Shown here: positions 10,669-20,821 of the stretch, piece after piece
Layout of the letters: each line of letters begins with the position of its first letter
Numbering within the stretch: the stretch's first letter is position 1
From: Prionace glauca
Taxonomy: Eukaryota > Chordata > Chondrichthyes > Carcharhiniformes > Carcharhinidae
Length of the DNA: 64,000 nucleotides
Direction of reading: 5' to 3'
NCBI GenBank assembly: GCA_037974335.1
Contig: CM075760.1
Span: 41,606,103 to 41,670,102, forward strand
Position numbers and translations under genes: made by a program
Notes under the pieces: model-generated
What the model was told of the DNA's origin: nothing
What the model saw: only the letters and a program-made list of their open reading frames with translations
The model's database searches: none

Positions 10669-11090
10669 AACTGGAAAAGTAATGGAGCAAATCAGCCTGT
10701 CTGCAATGTTCAACTGCGCTGTGTTGCTGCAGGTTCCGATGGTCAGACTGAGAGCCCATGTCACTGAATTCAGGAAGATAACCGTTACTTTCAATCTGAT
10801 TATACATCTTATCCCCAACATCAAAATTTAAAAGCGTTCGTCTCACAAATATCTAAGGGAGCAATGATTTCTACCCATTCATTAATGTATCATTTTCATC
10901 TTTCTTCGAATAATCTCAGCATTTTGTATCATCAGCGCTTTGTAACCTGTCGCTCCTTTTTTTTCTCTGTTCTTTCAATGTGACATTTCCAATTCAGATA
11001 CTAAAGAGGAAATCTCCCTGATTCTGATTCCGACAGAACTGGTGCAGACCGGGAAGTAACACAGGATTGTTTTACAGCAATAAATCTACA

Positions 11091-11162
11091 TTCCCTGACC
11101 GGGAATCGAACCCGGGCCGCGGCGGTGAGAGCGCCGAATCCTAACCACTAGACCACCAGGGA
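11091..11162 (-). tRNA. tRNA-Glu (anticodon CTC)
   Basis: 72 bases. Acceptor TCCCTGG with TCAGGGA plus discriminator A, D-arm GGTCTAGTGGTTAGGA, anticodon stem CGGCG/CGCCG with loop CTCTCAC (anticodon CTC), T-arm CCGGGTTCGATTCCCGG. All stems pair and it looks functional. Confidence 0.95.
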
Positions 11163-11261
11163 ATCTGGCTGCCTTCAAACTATTACTTCATCCATGAGTC
11201 ACCTACCTTTAGTTTTATTTCGACATAGACACAATCTCAGGATAAGGCGCTGATGATTTAG

Positions 11262-11450
11262 AACTGTGATGAGGAGAAAATGCTTTACTCAAAGGCTGGT
11301 GAATCTTGGGATTTCTCTACTCCAGAGGGTGTTGATGCTCCATCATTGAACACATTTCAGTTTGGGTTAGACAGATTTATGATCTATCCAGGAATGAATG
11401 GAAGCAGGGATGTGGAATTGGAACAAACGCTCAGCCAATAGCTCATTTTT
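11262..11450 (+). mobile_element. LINE 3' fragment
   Basis: 'actcaaaggctggtgaatct' followed by 'ccagagggtgttgatgctcc' and 'cattgaacacatttcagttt' match the end of the CR1-like LINE ORF2 (the FTQRVV...LP block) and its tail. Strongly diverged. Confidence 0.6.
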
Positions 11451-11511
11451 CAGTTGTTTTTTTTATGTTTAAAGGTATATATACACGATATATATACATG
11501 TAATGGTGTAA

Positions 11512-11682
11512 AAGAACATAAGAACATAAGAAATAGGAGCAGGAGTAGGCCATCTGGCCCTTCGAGCCTGCCCCGCCATTCAATAAGATCATGGCTGATC
11601 TGTCGTGACTCAGCTCCACCTTCCCGCCCTCTCCCCATAACCCTTAATCCCTTCTCTTATCAAAAACCCATCAACCCGTACA
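11512..11682 (-). mobile_element. LINE 3' end fragment
   Basis: Same terminal fragment as 10395-10570, with repeated 'aagaacat' units at its 3' end, then 'gccattcaataagatcatgg' and 'cccataacccttaatccctt'. It is better preserved than the 10395 copy. Confidence 0.85.
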
Positions 11683-11862
11683 GATATATATATATATAAA
11701 ATGTTATGTGTAATATGTTTGAAGTCAATCATCATTAAATAATGTTGGTAATACCAGATAACAGGAACAATTCACAGCTATTTTTTATTGGCACCCACGG
11801 ATCCATTGCCAACAGGCAACTGTTTAACCGTGAATACTGATGATGAGGAAATAGTAAAATTC

Positions 11863-11936
11863 CGACTTTGGGTGGTCTCGAACCACCAACCTTTCCATTA
11901 ATAGCCAAACGCGCTGACCAATTGCGCTACAGAGAC
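11863..11936 (-). pseudogene. tRNA-Asn-like relic (anticodon ATT)
   Basis: Aligns over its full 74 bases with the intact tRNA-Asn at 13641-13714, but the anticodon loop reads CTATTAA (ATT instead of GTT). The anticodon stem TTTGG/TGGAA no longer pairs well and the acceptor has two mismatches. The flanks on both sides are also homologous to those of the intact copy ('caggcaactgttta' and 'agagactaagacagcag'). It is probably a decaying duplicate. A functional AUU-reading tRNA is unlikely. Confidence 0.8.
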
Positions 11937-11939
11937 TAA

Positions 11940-13590
11940 GACAGCAGCTGAACCAGTTTGTGACCAATGATCACGCAATCTGAAGCTTAATTTCATTATT
12001 CATGCACTGGGCTGTGCTTCGATAACGGCTACAATTAACCTTGTCTCATTTATGACTGTTCATGGCAGTGTTCACTACAATCACACATTTGGTGCAGTCT
12101 TGTACAGTAATGCACTAGGCCATGTCTCTTTATATACTGCGTTTGACTCATTTGAATCATTATTGCAATAGACTTTGCAACTGTTTACACTACATTACAT
12201 GCCGCTTCATTTATTAATACATATAGACATGCCATGATAAATGCTACAAGTCATCGTCTCTGGACTATTATTACTTAGTCAAGAGTTCACTTACGTTACA
12301 TTAGGCTCCATCTCAGATATTATTGTGCTAGGCTCTATGTCATGCACTACTGAACACACCCGTGTATCACTAATAAAGCAGACACTTTCTCACTAATTGT
12401 TTTTCTATAAAATGTGTCTAATAGATGGAATCGAACAAAGAGCGAGTGAGAAAAATAGATGGATATTAACTAAAAAGTGCAGTATAATTGTGTGGATGAA
12501 ATTGTGTTATAGATCAAAGTAAGTTAGGGCTCGAATTGTGCTAAAGTCAAAAATTATAACAAGGAACTATATTTACATATACACAGAACATATTATAGAG
12601 GCAGGGTTCGGCTGGATTTCTGAACGGACTAAGGAAAAAAATGAGCGCCGAGGAATGGAAAATCCAGCGAAAAAGAGGCATGTGTCCAATTATAATGAAA
12701 TATTATTTGATAATGTCTGGATGATAAAATAGACAAATCTTTAAATCACTAAAATGTAAGGTTATACAATAATTAGCTGGTAATCGACATGTTCACTAGC
12801 GGGAAGGTAAATAGGAATGCAAGTATTAAATTCATTATCCTTCGGCCAGATTTCCCTGTGAATCTTACTGACAGAGACATTAATGCCATTGCTTTACTGA
12901 TTGTTCTCTTTCCATGGAAACAGGGAAATACATTTTCCTCAAATATCTCCTCAAACCTGCTGCACGAACCTTGTGATTAAAATGATACAACACCACCATC
13001 TGCTGGCGGACCACAGCGACTGCAGGTGCTGGTTCTTGTGAGTCTGCGAACCGGTTGCTGAAATATGAATATTGAACGATATTGTCCGAGATTGGAGTTT
13101 ATAGAAGGCTCTCGGCTGGCGTATTCGCCCTTTTTATAACCAGGCACCGCAGATAAACCGTGTTCTTCATTTCCCATTGGGAGATAATGTCTGGAGATTG
13201 AATTTGGGATTATTTGAAACTTCAAATTGTACATTCGATGCAGTTATCAGAGTTAATCAAATTCAGAATCTTAGTGGGTAAACATTGCTGCTCTCTGCAA
13301 TTCGTTTGTCCGACATTTTCACGGTTTAGTCTTAAAAAAGACACAAAGAATCAGACATTTACACACACACACACACAGGTATTGGAGCCTACAGAGAAAC
13401 AGGGGGGCATACACAGATTCAGGGACACATGTAGATGTAGGGGCACACTAGATTCAGACGCAGACATGCAGAGATCCTGGTAACTCGAGAGATACAAGGG
13501 CACACACAGAATCAGAGGCATATACAATGTCTCAGCTTGTACACGACCAAATTCTCTCTCGTAGTTCCAGACTTTTCAATGAGTTGAAAC
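11940..13590. other. Non-coding spacer in the tRNA cluster
   Basis: AT-rich sequence with no supportable gene. It contains a short CA run near 13362 and a weak unit of repeated 'acacac.gattcag' text up to about 13530. Confidence 0.4.
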
Positions 13591-13640
13591 AGGCAACTGT
13601 TTACCCGTGAATGCTGATAGTGAGAAAAATAGCAAAAATC

Positions 13641-13657
13641 CGTCCCTGGGTGGTCTC

Positions 13658-13693
<36 letters not shown>

Positions 13694-13714
13694 GACCAAT
13701 TGCGCCACAGAGAC
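13641..13714 (-). tRNA. tRNA-Asn (anticodon GTT)
   Basis: 74 bases. Acceptor GTCTCTG/CAGGGAC (one G-T pair), D-arm TGGCGCAATTGGTCAGCGCG, anticodon stem TTCGG/CCGAA with loop CTGTTAA (anticodon GTT), T-arm TGGTGGTTCGAGACCACC. It appears intact and is the parent-like copy of the relic at 11863. Confidence 0.95.
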
Positions 13715-14157
13715 TGAGACAACAGCAGTTAAATATATTCTAAACTTGTGTGTCAATGACCACAATTCTATTTCTGAAAACCTGTTCCAGAACTGCAGCA
13801 TGACCGCTCTGTTTACAATTCTATACAAGTCTCTTTAGTTCCGTTGATCCTGCAGCACTGCTGTGGTGTGTTGGTTATTCCCTTTCTCCTATGAACTGGC
13901 AGTTAAAATGAATCCATGTTTCTTATCACAGGCAGGAATTCAACGGGAGGGAAGGGAACGAACCACCAGTAGCCCAACGATCCAACACTTTCCACTCAAT
14001 CATCAATAACACCATTCACAACAGCACCTCCTTCCGAATATTGTGATCCATTTCCCTCGCGATTTGTTCCAATACTTAATATTTCCCCTTGTCGATTCCC
14101 CCATCTCGAGGGCATCATAGCAGCTCAGAGGCTATCTCTGTTGCTGTGCGGACACAT

Positions 14158-14430
14158 GGAGTTGGGCCTGTGTCCGTGGGAGTTTGCGCGTTCTCCCCAT
14201 GGTTGCGTGGGTTTCCTCCGGGTGCTCCGGTTTCCTCCCACATCCCAAAAATGTGCTTTTAGGCTGATTGATTGGGTAACAAATTGTCCCTATATTGGAC
14301 CACCCTGATCCTCACACATTAGGCATAGACTAGAGTCATGAATAGGTCACTGACCATGGGACGGCGGCGCGGGCTCGTTGGGCCGAAGGGCCTGTTTCCC
14401 GTGCTGTGTTGTTCTTTGCTCTTTATTTGT
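14158..14430 (+). mobile_element. tRNA-derived SINE (HE1-type), head missing
   Basis: The body 'gtttgcgcgttctccccatg' then 'gtgggtttcctccgggtgct' then 'ccggtttcctcccaca' is the conserved part of the elasmobranch SINE. The 3' part equals the element at 475-655 and ends in TTCTTTG-type units after 'gggccgaagggcctgtttcc'. Confidence 0.8.
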
Positions 14431-14494
14431 TTTCTCCTAATTTTGACAGGAGATTCGCGTCAATATACAGAGTGAACGGAGAAAGAAGAAGCTT

Positions 14495-14565
14495 TGCATT
14501 GGCCGGGAATCGAACCCGGTTCTCCCGCGTGGCAGGCGAGAATTCTACCACTGAACCACCAATGT
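14495..14565 (-). tRNA. tRNA-Gly (anticodon GCC)
   Basis: 71 bases. Acceptor ACATTGG with CCAATGC (the first pair is A-C, where the family has G-C), D-arm TGGTTCAGTGGTAGAA, anticodon stem TCTCG/CGGGA with loop CCTGCCACG region holding anticodon GCC, T-arm CCGGGTTCGATTCCCGG. Apart from the first base it matches vertebrate tRNA-Gly(GCC). Confidence 0.88.
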
Positions 14566-14989
14566 TGCTTTTACTGGTGCTACCCCCACATGCTCTCTCT
14601 TCCTTCTCACTCAGCAGCATTGTAATTTCCTTACTTTGTCCTTTCATTCCCAAATGCCCACAAATGCTCTCACTCAAATCTCACACGCAACTTCGCACAA
14701 GCCTCTCATGCTGTCAACACCTTCCTTTCATTCACAACCGCACGTCAAACTTTCAACCTTCCTCCAAAACACAAGCACTCTGCAACCCTTCTCACACCGC
14801 CTAATTCCCCCAAATATGCCTCTGCTTTCACCACATCAGTCTAAACACGCTTAAAACGTATTCAGATTATTTTCACACTGTCTCTTGTACTCAACCCATA
14901 TCACTACAATACGCATCATGCCATTCTGCAAAAGCTTTAAGTTGGTACATTTCTTCAAAGCTGGTACCCAGTGCGACACCAGGCCAAAC

Positions 14990-15165
14990 TTTCACTTTCA
15001 ACTCTTGATGGCACCTATATAGGGTTACAAGTTAGCTCGGAATGAGTTCAAAAATAAGGCTTAGGGGAGCTAGTAGTGGGCATGAGAAGTCCTTGGCAAG
15101 TCGGATAAAGGAAAACCGCAAAGCTTTTTACTCTGACGTTAAAAAAATGCATTAAATCTTCATAT
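14990..15165 (+). mobile_element. Probable LINE fragment
   Basis: 'aggggagctagtagtgggca' followed by 'tgagaagtccttggcaagtc' and 'ggataaaggaaaaccgcaaa' resembles the linker between endonuclease and RT in CR1-like ORF2. There is no open frame. The assignment is by resemblance only. Confidence 0.4.
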
Positions 15166-15389
15166 ATCGAGGCCAGTCTGTGACATCTGAAAGCGCTGAA
15201 TCCTAACCTCGAAACCATCAGCATCCCATCTGCCTGATTCTCCCAGATACTGGTTACAGGAATGTGCACAGTGCCAATTCTCCGCACTCACACACTCCTT
15301 CCTGTCTGTTAAGATTTGAAATTGTTTATATTTTCACATTGGTTTCCAGTGTGATGAAAGCAGAGCTGTGATAAGCTGATGTTGTTCAG

Positions 15390-15600
15390 TGGATTTACTG
15401 CATAGAACCCTACAGTGCAGAAACAGGCCCTTCAGCCCATCGAGTCTGCACCGAACACAATCCCACCCAGAACCTATCCCCATATCCCTACACATTTTAC
15501 CTGCTAATCCCTCTAACCTACACATCCCAGGACACTAAGGGGCAATTTTAGCATAGCCAATGAACCTAACCCGCACATCTTTGGATGTGCGGGTTAAACC
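15390..15600 (-). mobile_element. SINE or LINE-tail fragment
   Basis: 'agaaacaggcccttcagccc' then 'atcgagtctgcaccgaacac' and 'aacctaacccgcacatcttt' are the reverse complement of the SINE body and LINE-like tail. The last 30 or so bases form a short inverted repeat (AACCCGCACATC/GATGTGCGGGTT). Confidence 0.65.
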
Positions 15601-15806
15601 TGCAGTAAGGTTTATGTCAGTTCGATGCAATGTGGTCAGTTACAGTGAAATTTAATGCAGTGGAAGGGAGCCTACTCGCTTTTACAGGAGGAACCAGCAA
15701 GGGAAATATAAATATGAATAATTATGCAACGGGACTGATATTTCTCCCTGCTGTTCAAATTGGCACAAGTATTGATCCAGGATTTTCAGATTGTCACTTT
15801 GTGTTG

Positions 15807-15878
15807 GGTTCTGTGGTGTAATGGTGAGCACTCTGGACTCTGAATCCAGCGATCCGAGTTCAAATCTCGGTGGAACCT
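15807..15878 (+). tRNA. tRNA-Gln (anticodon CTG)
   Basis: 72 bases. Acceptor GGTTCTG/TGGAACC, D-arm TGGTGTAATGGTGAGCA, anticodon stem CTGGA/TCCAG with loop CTCTGAA (anticodon CTG), T-arm CCGAGTTCAAATCTCGG. All stems pair. Confidence 0.95.
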
Positions 15879-15974
15879 TGTTTTAATTTGCAAATACAGA
15901 TGATGGATTGGCTGAAGGGCGTTTCATTTAAGTTTATCACCAAGTCCTAATCGAGAGGAGAATTTCCCAGCCCG

Positions 15975-16032
15975 TTCAGCTGCTGTTACTCAATTCAAGG
16001 GCAATTAGGGATGATAGGAAATGAATAAAGAC
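15975..16032 (+). mobile_element. SINE 3' tail fragment (second family)
   Basis: 'actcaattcaagggcaatta' then 'gggatgataggaaatgaata' matches the end of the second tRNA-derived SINE type seen at 46955. The fragment is only about 55 bases. Confidence 0.45.
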
Positions 16033-16146
16033 AATCTCAATAATGGACCTTTTCCTCACAAGTAAAAGCAAACTTTTTGACAATGTTTCTGCCTGAAACT
16101 TTCGAAACGTCGAGCTAATATGTAACAACTATCCCACTTTTACATG

Positions 16147-16220
16147 TAGGCTAGTGGCGCAATGTATAATGCGTCTGACTATCGCTCAGAAGACTCCTGG
16201 TTAGCTCAGTACGAACCTTT
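16147..16220 (+). pseudogene. tRNA-Arg-derived relic
   Basis: The first 45 bases follow vertebrate tRNA-Arg(ACG): AGTGGCGCAATGTATAATGC, then GTCTGACT and TCAGAAGA. The anticodon loop has changed to CTATCGC (ATC) and no T-arm can be formed in 'ggttagctcagtacgaacct'. It is almost certainly not functional. Confidence 0.7.
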
Positions 16221-16489
16221 AAAAGGTGTTCACAAATTCCTTGTTACTTTCGATGAAAAAGGTATTTAATAGCTTTTTATTTATTCAGAGAAATGCTGCC
16301 AAGCATATTTTCAGCTTCTCTGGAGAAAGTAATGTTCGGAAATTGCTAATGCACAGCAACCGACTATTTTAAGTTTTTTTTTTCGGAAAAAAAATCATTC
16401 AATAAGATTAGGATATTAAATAGATGCTAACCTCAAATACATTTTGGACAAAATTAAACATGTCTTAGAGAATTTACACAATTTTGTCA

Positions 16490-16860
16490 ATTTTTTCATA
16501 AAATTCAGCATTTCTGATTTTGGAGAAAGCATTTCAAGCTGAGGTCAGTGCAAAGATAATATGACTGTAACATAGAGATTCTGATAATATTCAGCACCAA
16601 ACTGGAATCATACAGACTTCCCTCACCCTAGCATGTTTCAGATGGTGATTAACTATGTTAGTCTGCACCTAAACCTATTAAATTGTCTTATAGACTGGAT
16701 GGCTTGCTGATATGTGCAGGTGTCAAAATAGGAAAGTTTCTTTCCTGGCAATGCATCAAACAATTCATCATTTCTTATTTGACACAAAGCATTTGAGGCC
16801 GAGGCCAGAGCGAAGATACTATGGGTGTAACATCGAGATTCAGATAATGTTCAGGAACAA
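16490..16860 (+). repeat. Duplicated tRNA-cluster flank, copies 2 and 3
   Basis: 16635-16850 repeats 10205-10390. Within it, 'gcatttgaggccgaggccag' to 'aacatcgagattcagataat' at 16787-16850 is again repeated at 16530-16592 ('gcatttcaagctgaggtcag' to 'aacatagagattctgataat'). Non-coding duplication debris of the cluster. Confidence 0.7.
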
Positions 16861-17389
16861 AATGCCCCGGCCGATGAAGGCATGCTTTAAGGTTCGAGGG
16901 GCAAGGTTTAAAGGAGATGGACATGGCAGATTGTTTGCACAGAGAGTAGGGGGTTCCTGTGCTGTAATTTTCTTTGTAATGTTTGCTGTAATGTTCTTTG
17001 TACTGCCATTTTTCTTTACCCAAAACTGAGCTTCAGACCCTGTCGCTCTATATTTAACTACTCCATCTCTGACATCTCCTCCAGTCACACAACCCTGTGA
17101 GGTGTCTGTACTGATCTTATTGTGGCATCATGAGTGTTCCACGTACAACATGACTTGTATCTATAAATTCTCATCTTGAACATTTCAATTGAAATTTCAA
17201 GGCGAGCAGAGCCTTTTGAGCAGAATGGTTCAGATTCCCATCCTCTTCAATGTGAACAAGTTGTTTCTGATTTCACTACAGAGTTTGTCTATTAAACAAT
17301 GACTGAACACAGGGGGTGAATATGAGAAGCTGAAGTTTCCAGTTGAAGAGGTTCCCAGTGTCTCTGAGCAGCTGAACTGGGGAAGCCTT

Positions 17390-18110
17390 TGGGCAGAGAC
17401 TGTGCTACTGCTATTTCCCTTCCTGACTACCGGGGGCGCTGTAACACGCCCGGGCGCTGCTCCGCCCAGTGTCACCTCTTGCCCACTCCGGCCCGGGCGC
17501 TGCTCGTTGGTGGAACATCCGGGTCCTGAAAAGAGGCGGGGACAGCCGCCATATTGCAGTGACGTCACCATCAGTCTTTTCCCCCTCGGTAGGGAATAAG
17601 CGACGGTTCAGAAATGTAGAAAGTGAGAGAAATTCCCACCCGGAAATCCCGCCCGGAGCGGAATTAAAATTAAATAAAATACATATTTTTGTAAAGAGGC
17701 AGGTGACGGAACCGCGCATGTGCTGTAGTATTTTCCCAGAGCGCATCGCGCTGGAGTGATTTAAAAACAGACGGAATAAAAAACAGAAACGATTTTCCAG
17801 AATGGAGAAGGAACCGAAAGTCTGACGGGTGAGGATTTGATTAATAATCATCAAGATTCAAAATATTATAAGATTAAAATGTAACTGCCTGGGCGCATGT
17901 GCAGGAGGTGAATTCCCCCAGAGTGCAGCGCGTGGCACGCCGTCTCCCCTGGCAACGCAAAATGGATGCCGGCCGTCTCCCCTGGCAACGCAAGATGGAC
18001 GCCGGTCGTCTCCCCTGGCAATACAAGATGGCCACCGGCCGTCTCCCCTGGCAACGCAAGATGGCCGCCGCCGGCGGTGACTGATTGTGGCGCAGGCGCA
18101 GTGAGATCTG
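17390..18110. promoter_or_regulatory. GC-rich, CpG-rich promoter-like patch
   Basis: Base composition changes sharply to CpG-rich around 17430-17560 and 17880-18090. It contains 'gccgccatattgcagtgacg' at 17547 (a YY1-like site next to a CRE-like TGACGTCA) and the repeat array described separately. No confident exon follows on either strand, so this may be the promoter of a gene outside the recognisable set, or a relic. Confidence 0.45.
17941..18072 (+). repeat. 33-bp minisatellite, four copies, with X-box/YY1-like motifs
   Basis: Units begin at 17941, 17974, 18007 and 18040. Each reads CGTCTCCCCTGGCAACGCAA (or ATACAA in unit 3) followed by a GATGG core and GCCGG. GTCTCC-CCT-GGCAAC resembles an RFX X-box, and CAAGATGGCCGCC in the last unit resembles a YY1 site. 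Confidence 0.85.
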
Positions 18111-18303
18111 CCTGCAGCCCATTGTCCATATTGCCCCCCAGTGGATGTGGTGGGGATGGTGCAGCAGATGGAGCAACAATCCCAGTTTCAATGGGGGGAG
18201 AGAAGCTGCAATGCTGCTCCCTGTTGGTCACTCCTCTCCCCAGTCTCAGCATTGCAGAGTGTTTAAACAAGAGGGTGCATTGTCACAGCGGCGCCTAGAC
18301 CTG

Positions 18304-18612
18304 CAGTTTAAGTTTATTTATTAGTGTCACTAATAAGTCGGCTTACATTAACACTGCAATGCAATTCCTGTGAAAATTCCCGAGTCGCCACATTCCTGTT
18401 CGGGAAACACTGATGGAGAATTTAATATGGCCAATGCATCTAACCATCACGTCTTTTGGACTGCTGGAGGAAACCAGACCATCTGGAGGAAACCCGTGCA
18501 GACATGGGGAGAATGTGCAAACTCTACACAGACACTGACCCAAGCTGGGAATAGAATTTGGGGCCCTTATGCTGAGAGGCAGCAATGCTAACCACTGTGC
18601 CACTGTGTTGCA
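18304..18612 (-). mobile_element. tRNA-derived SINE (HE1-type), near full length
   Basis: Reverse complement reads from the tRNA-like head ('cagtggttagcattgctgcc', high end) through the body ('tttcctccagatggtctggt') to a tail ending 'cactaataaataaactta' (low end). Moderately diverged. Confidence 0.85.
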
Positions 18613-18824
18613 ACACTCTCCCCCAGATATCAAACTACGCCCCCCCCCGCCCCCACAATTACTAAAATAAAATCCCGACAGTGCATCAAATCTATGTCAA
18701 CAGAACACTTTACCCTATTCCCGTAACCCCACATTACTCTCGAATCCCCCTAACCTTCACATCTTTGGACATTAAGGGAGAATTTAGCACGGTCAATCTG
18801 CGTAGCCTGCCCATCTTTCAGACC

Positions 18825-19365
18825 CCACAGATATTCTGGTCACCCTATTATAGAAAGGATATTATTAAACTAGAAAGAGTGCAGAAAAGATTTACTAGGA
18901 TGTTACTGGGACTTGATGGATTGAGTTATAAGGAGAAGTTGGATAGACTGTGACTTTTTTCACTGGAGCATAAGAGGCTGAGGGGTGATCTTATAGAGGT
19001 CTATAAAATAATGAGGGGCACAGATCAGCTCGATAGTCAATATCTTTTCCCAAAGTTAGGGGAGTCTAAAACTAGAGGGCCTACGTTTAAGATGGGAGGG
19101 GAAAGATACAAAAGTGTCCAGAGGAGATTTTTTTTTCACACAGCGGGTGGTGAGTGTCTGGAACAAGCTGCCAGACATAGTCGTAGAGATGGGTACAATT
19201 TTGTCATTTAAAATGCATTCAGACAGTTACTTGGGTGTGATAGGGAGAGGGATATGGGCCAAATGCAAGCAATTGGGATTAGCTTAGGGGTTTTTAAAAA
19301 GGGCAGCATGGAGCAGTTGGGCTGAAGGGCCTGTTTCCATGCTGTAAACCTCTATGATTCTATAT
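18825..19365 (+). mobile_element. CR1-like LINE 3' fragment
   Basis: Two pieces of the same frame series: QIFWSPYYRKDIIKLERVQK with RFTRMLLGLDGLSYKEKLDRL (to 18953), then RGTDQLDSQYLFPKLGESKT and the FFFHTAGGECLEQA block (19011-19211). It ends with 'ttgggctgaagggcctgttt' and a T/C-rich tail. Stops separate the blocks. Confidence 0.8.
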
Positions 19366-19371
19366 GGGAGG

Positions 19372-19478
19372 AACATGAAAACCCCACACAGACAATGACC
19401 CGAGGCTGGAATTGAACATGGGTCCTTCGCACTAGGAGGCTGCAGTGCTAACCACTGTGCTAATGTGCTGCCACTCAG
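19372..19478 (-). mobile_element. SINE head fragment
   Basis: 'gaggctgcagtgctaaccac' and 'tgtgctaatgtgctgccact' are the reverse complement of the tRNA-like head of the SINE, and 'aaccccacacagacaatgac' is its body. Only about 100 bases. Confidence 0.7.
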
Positions 19479-19689
19479 GCAAGTGTATTTGGAGGGAGCA
19501 CAGGACAGGTGGGGGGTGGGGGCGGGGTGATGATTTCTTGCTCACTTTGATGAGAGGAGGGCTGGAAATCAGTCAAAAAACAATCAGTTTCGCATCAACA
19601 TTTTCCTTCATTCCTGCTCTTGTTACTAATTAAAAACCAGCTCACTCCTCCATTCTGCCCATCAATGGGGCTAACAGAAAGCAGGGGAA

Positions 19690-20215
19690 AGGTTGTGGCA
19701 CAGAAAGAGGGCATTCAGCCCATCACATCTTCACCAGCTTGGGAAATAAAGACTTGCCATTCATTCTAATCGCCGTTTCCAGCCATCCAGCCCGTAGCCC
19801 CCCTTACTACAGGTTCCAGCATTTCAGCTACAGATCTGTGTGCGATGCGAGTGAGCCAAGAGATTTCTGGCTGAACCATCAGTTTAGGCAGCGAATTCCA
19901 GACACCCACCATCCCTTGAACGTGGACCCTTTTCCTAATGCCCCCTCGAATCCTTCCACCTATCCCTTTATATCTGTGCAGCCCCCACTAACCCCCCTCC
20001 CACCGCCCCCATCCCCACCCACCCACAATAAGTGACCTTTCTCTGCTCAGGGGAAACAGGCCTTTTCTATCCACCCTGTCTTGGCTCCCTCATAATTTTG
20101 GACACCTCAGTTCAGTCCCCCACAGCCTCCTCTGCTCTGAGGAAAACAAACCTTGGCAATCCCGTCTTTCCACATCACCACAATTCCCCAGCCCTGGAAA
20201 CACTTTTGTAAATCC
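19690..20215 (-). mobile_element. LINE 3' fragment, diverged subfamily
   Basis: Minus-strand remnants of the LINE C-terminal series are visible as antisense text: 'aattccagacacccaccatc' (end of the FTQRV block), 'ctgctcaggggaaacaggcc' and 'cttttgtaaatcc'. No frame survives. The subfamily differs from the young copies. A C-rich stretch interrupts it at 19980-20030. Confidence 0.55.
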
Positions 20216-20289
20216 AAATGGTTATCCAATCCGACTAAACTGTCCATTTAACATTGTCCCATTGCCAACTGTGAACAACCACCAGATAC

Positions 20290-20592
20290 TGGCACCACTG
20301 TGGCACACTGGTTCGCACTGCTGCCTCAAAGGGACTTGGTTCAATTCTGGCCTTGTGTGACTGTGTGGAGTTTGCACGTTCTCCCCATGTCTGCGTGGGT
20401 TTCCTCTGTGTGCTCCGGTTTCCTCCCACTGTTTAAAGATGTGTGGGAGAGGTTGATTGGTCATGCTTCAGTGACAGGGGAAGTTGCAGGGTAAATGTGT
20501 GGGATACGGGGACAGGGCATGCTGGGATTGTGGTTAGTGCAGACTTGATGGACTGAATGGCCTCCCCTTGTACTGTAGGGATTTTACACACA
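20290..20592 (+). mobile_element. tRNA-derived SINE, near full length
   Basis: Head 'ggcacactggttcgcactgc' and 'tgcctcaaag', body 'gtttgcacgttctccccatg', 'ccggtttcctcccactgttt', and a tail ending 'gactgaatggcctccccttg' then 'tactgtaggg'. Its tail differs from that of the 475 and 14158 copies. Confidence 0.85.
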
Positions 20593-20821
20593 AATGAGAA
20601 ACAGAGACTTTGCAAATGTTGGGATACTTATTTAGAAATTAATGGGATATTTGTTGACATGTTCAGGTAAATCTCAATGATGGTCATGCCCAGGTCTGGA
20701 TTAAAACAGTGGTGCAGTCCAAGATTAAAAGTCATTTATCCTGAAATTGGACATTGCCACTGACTTCCAATATAACCGAGAGATGCAAACTCACACCACA
20801 CCCTGATGTGGTGAAGAGGAC

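Noticed and set aside
16147-16220. Functional tRNA with ATC anticodon
   Set aside because: The T-arm is lost and the sequence follows tRNA-Arg(ACG) except at the anticodon, so it is a relic.
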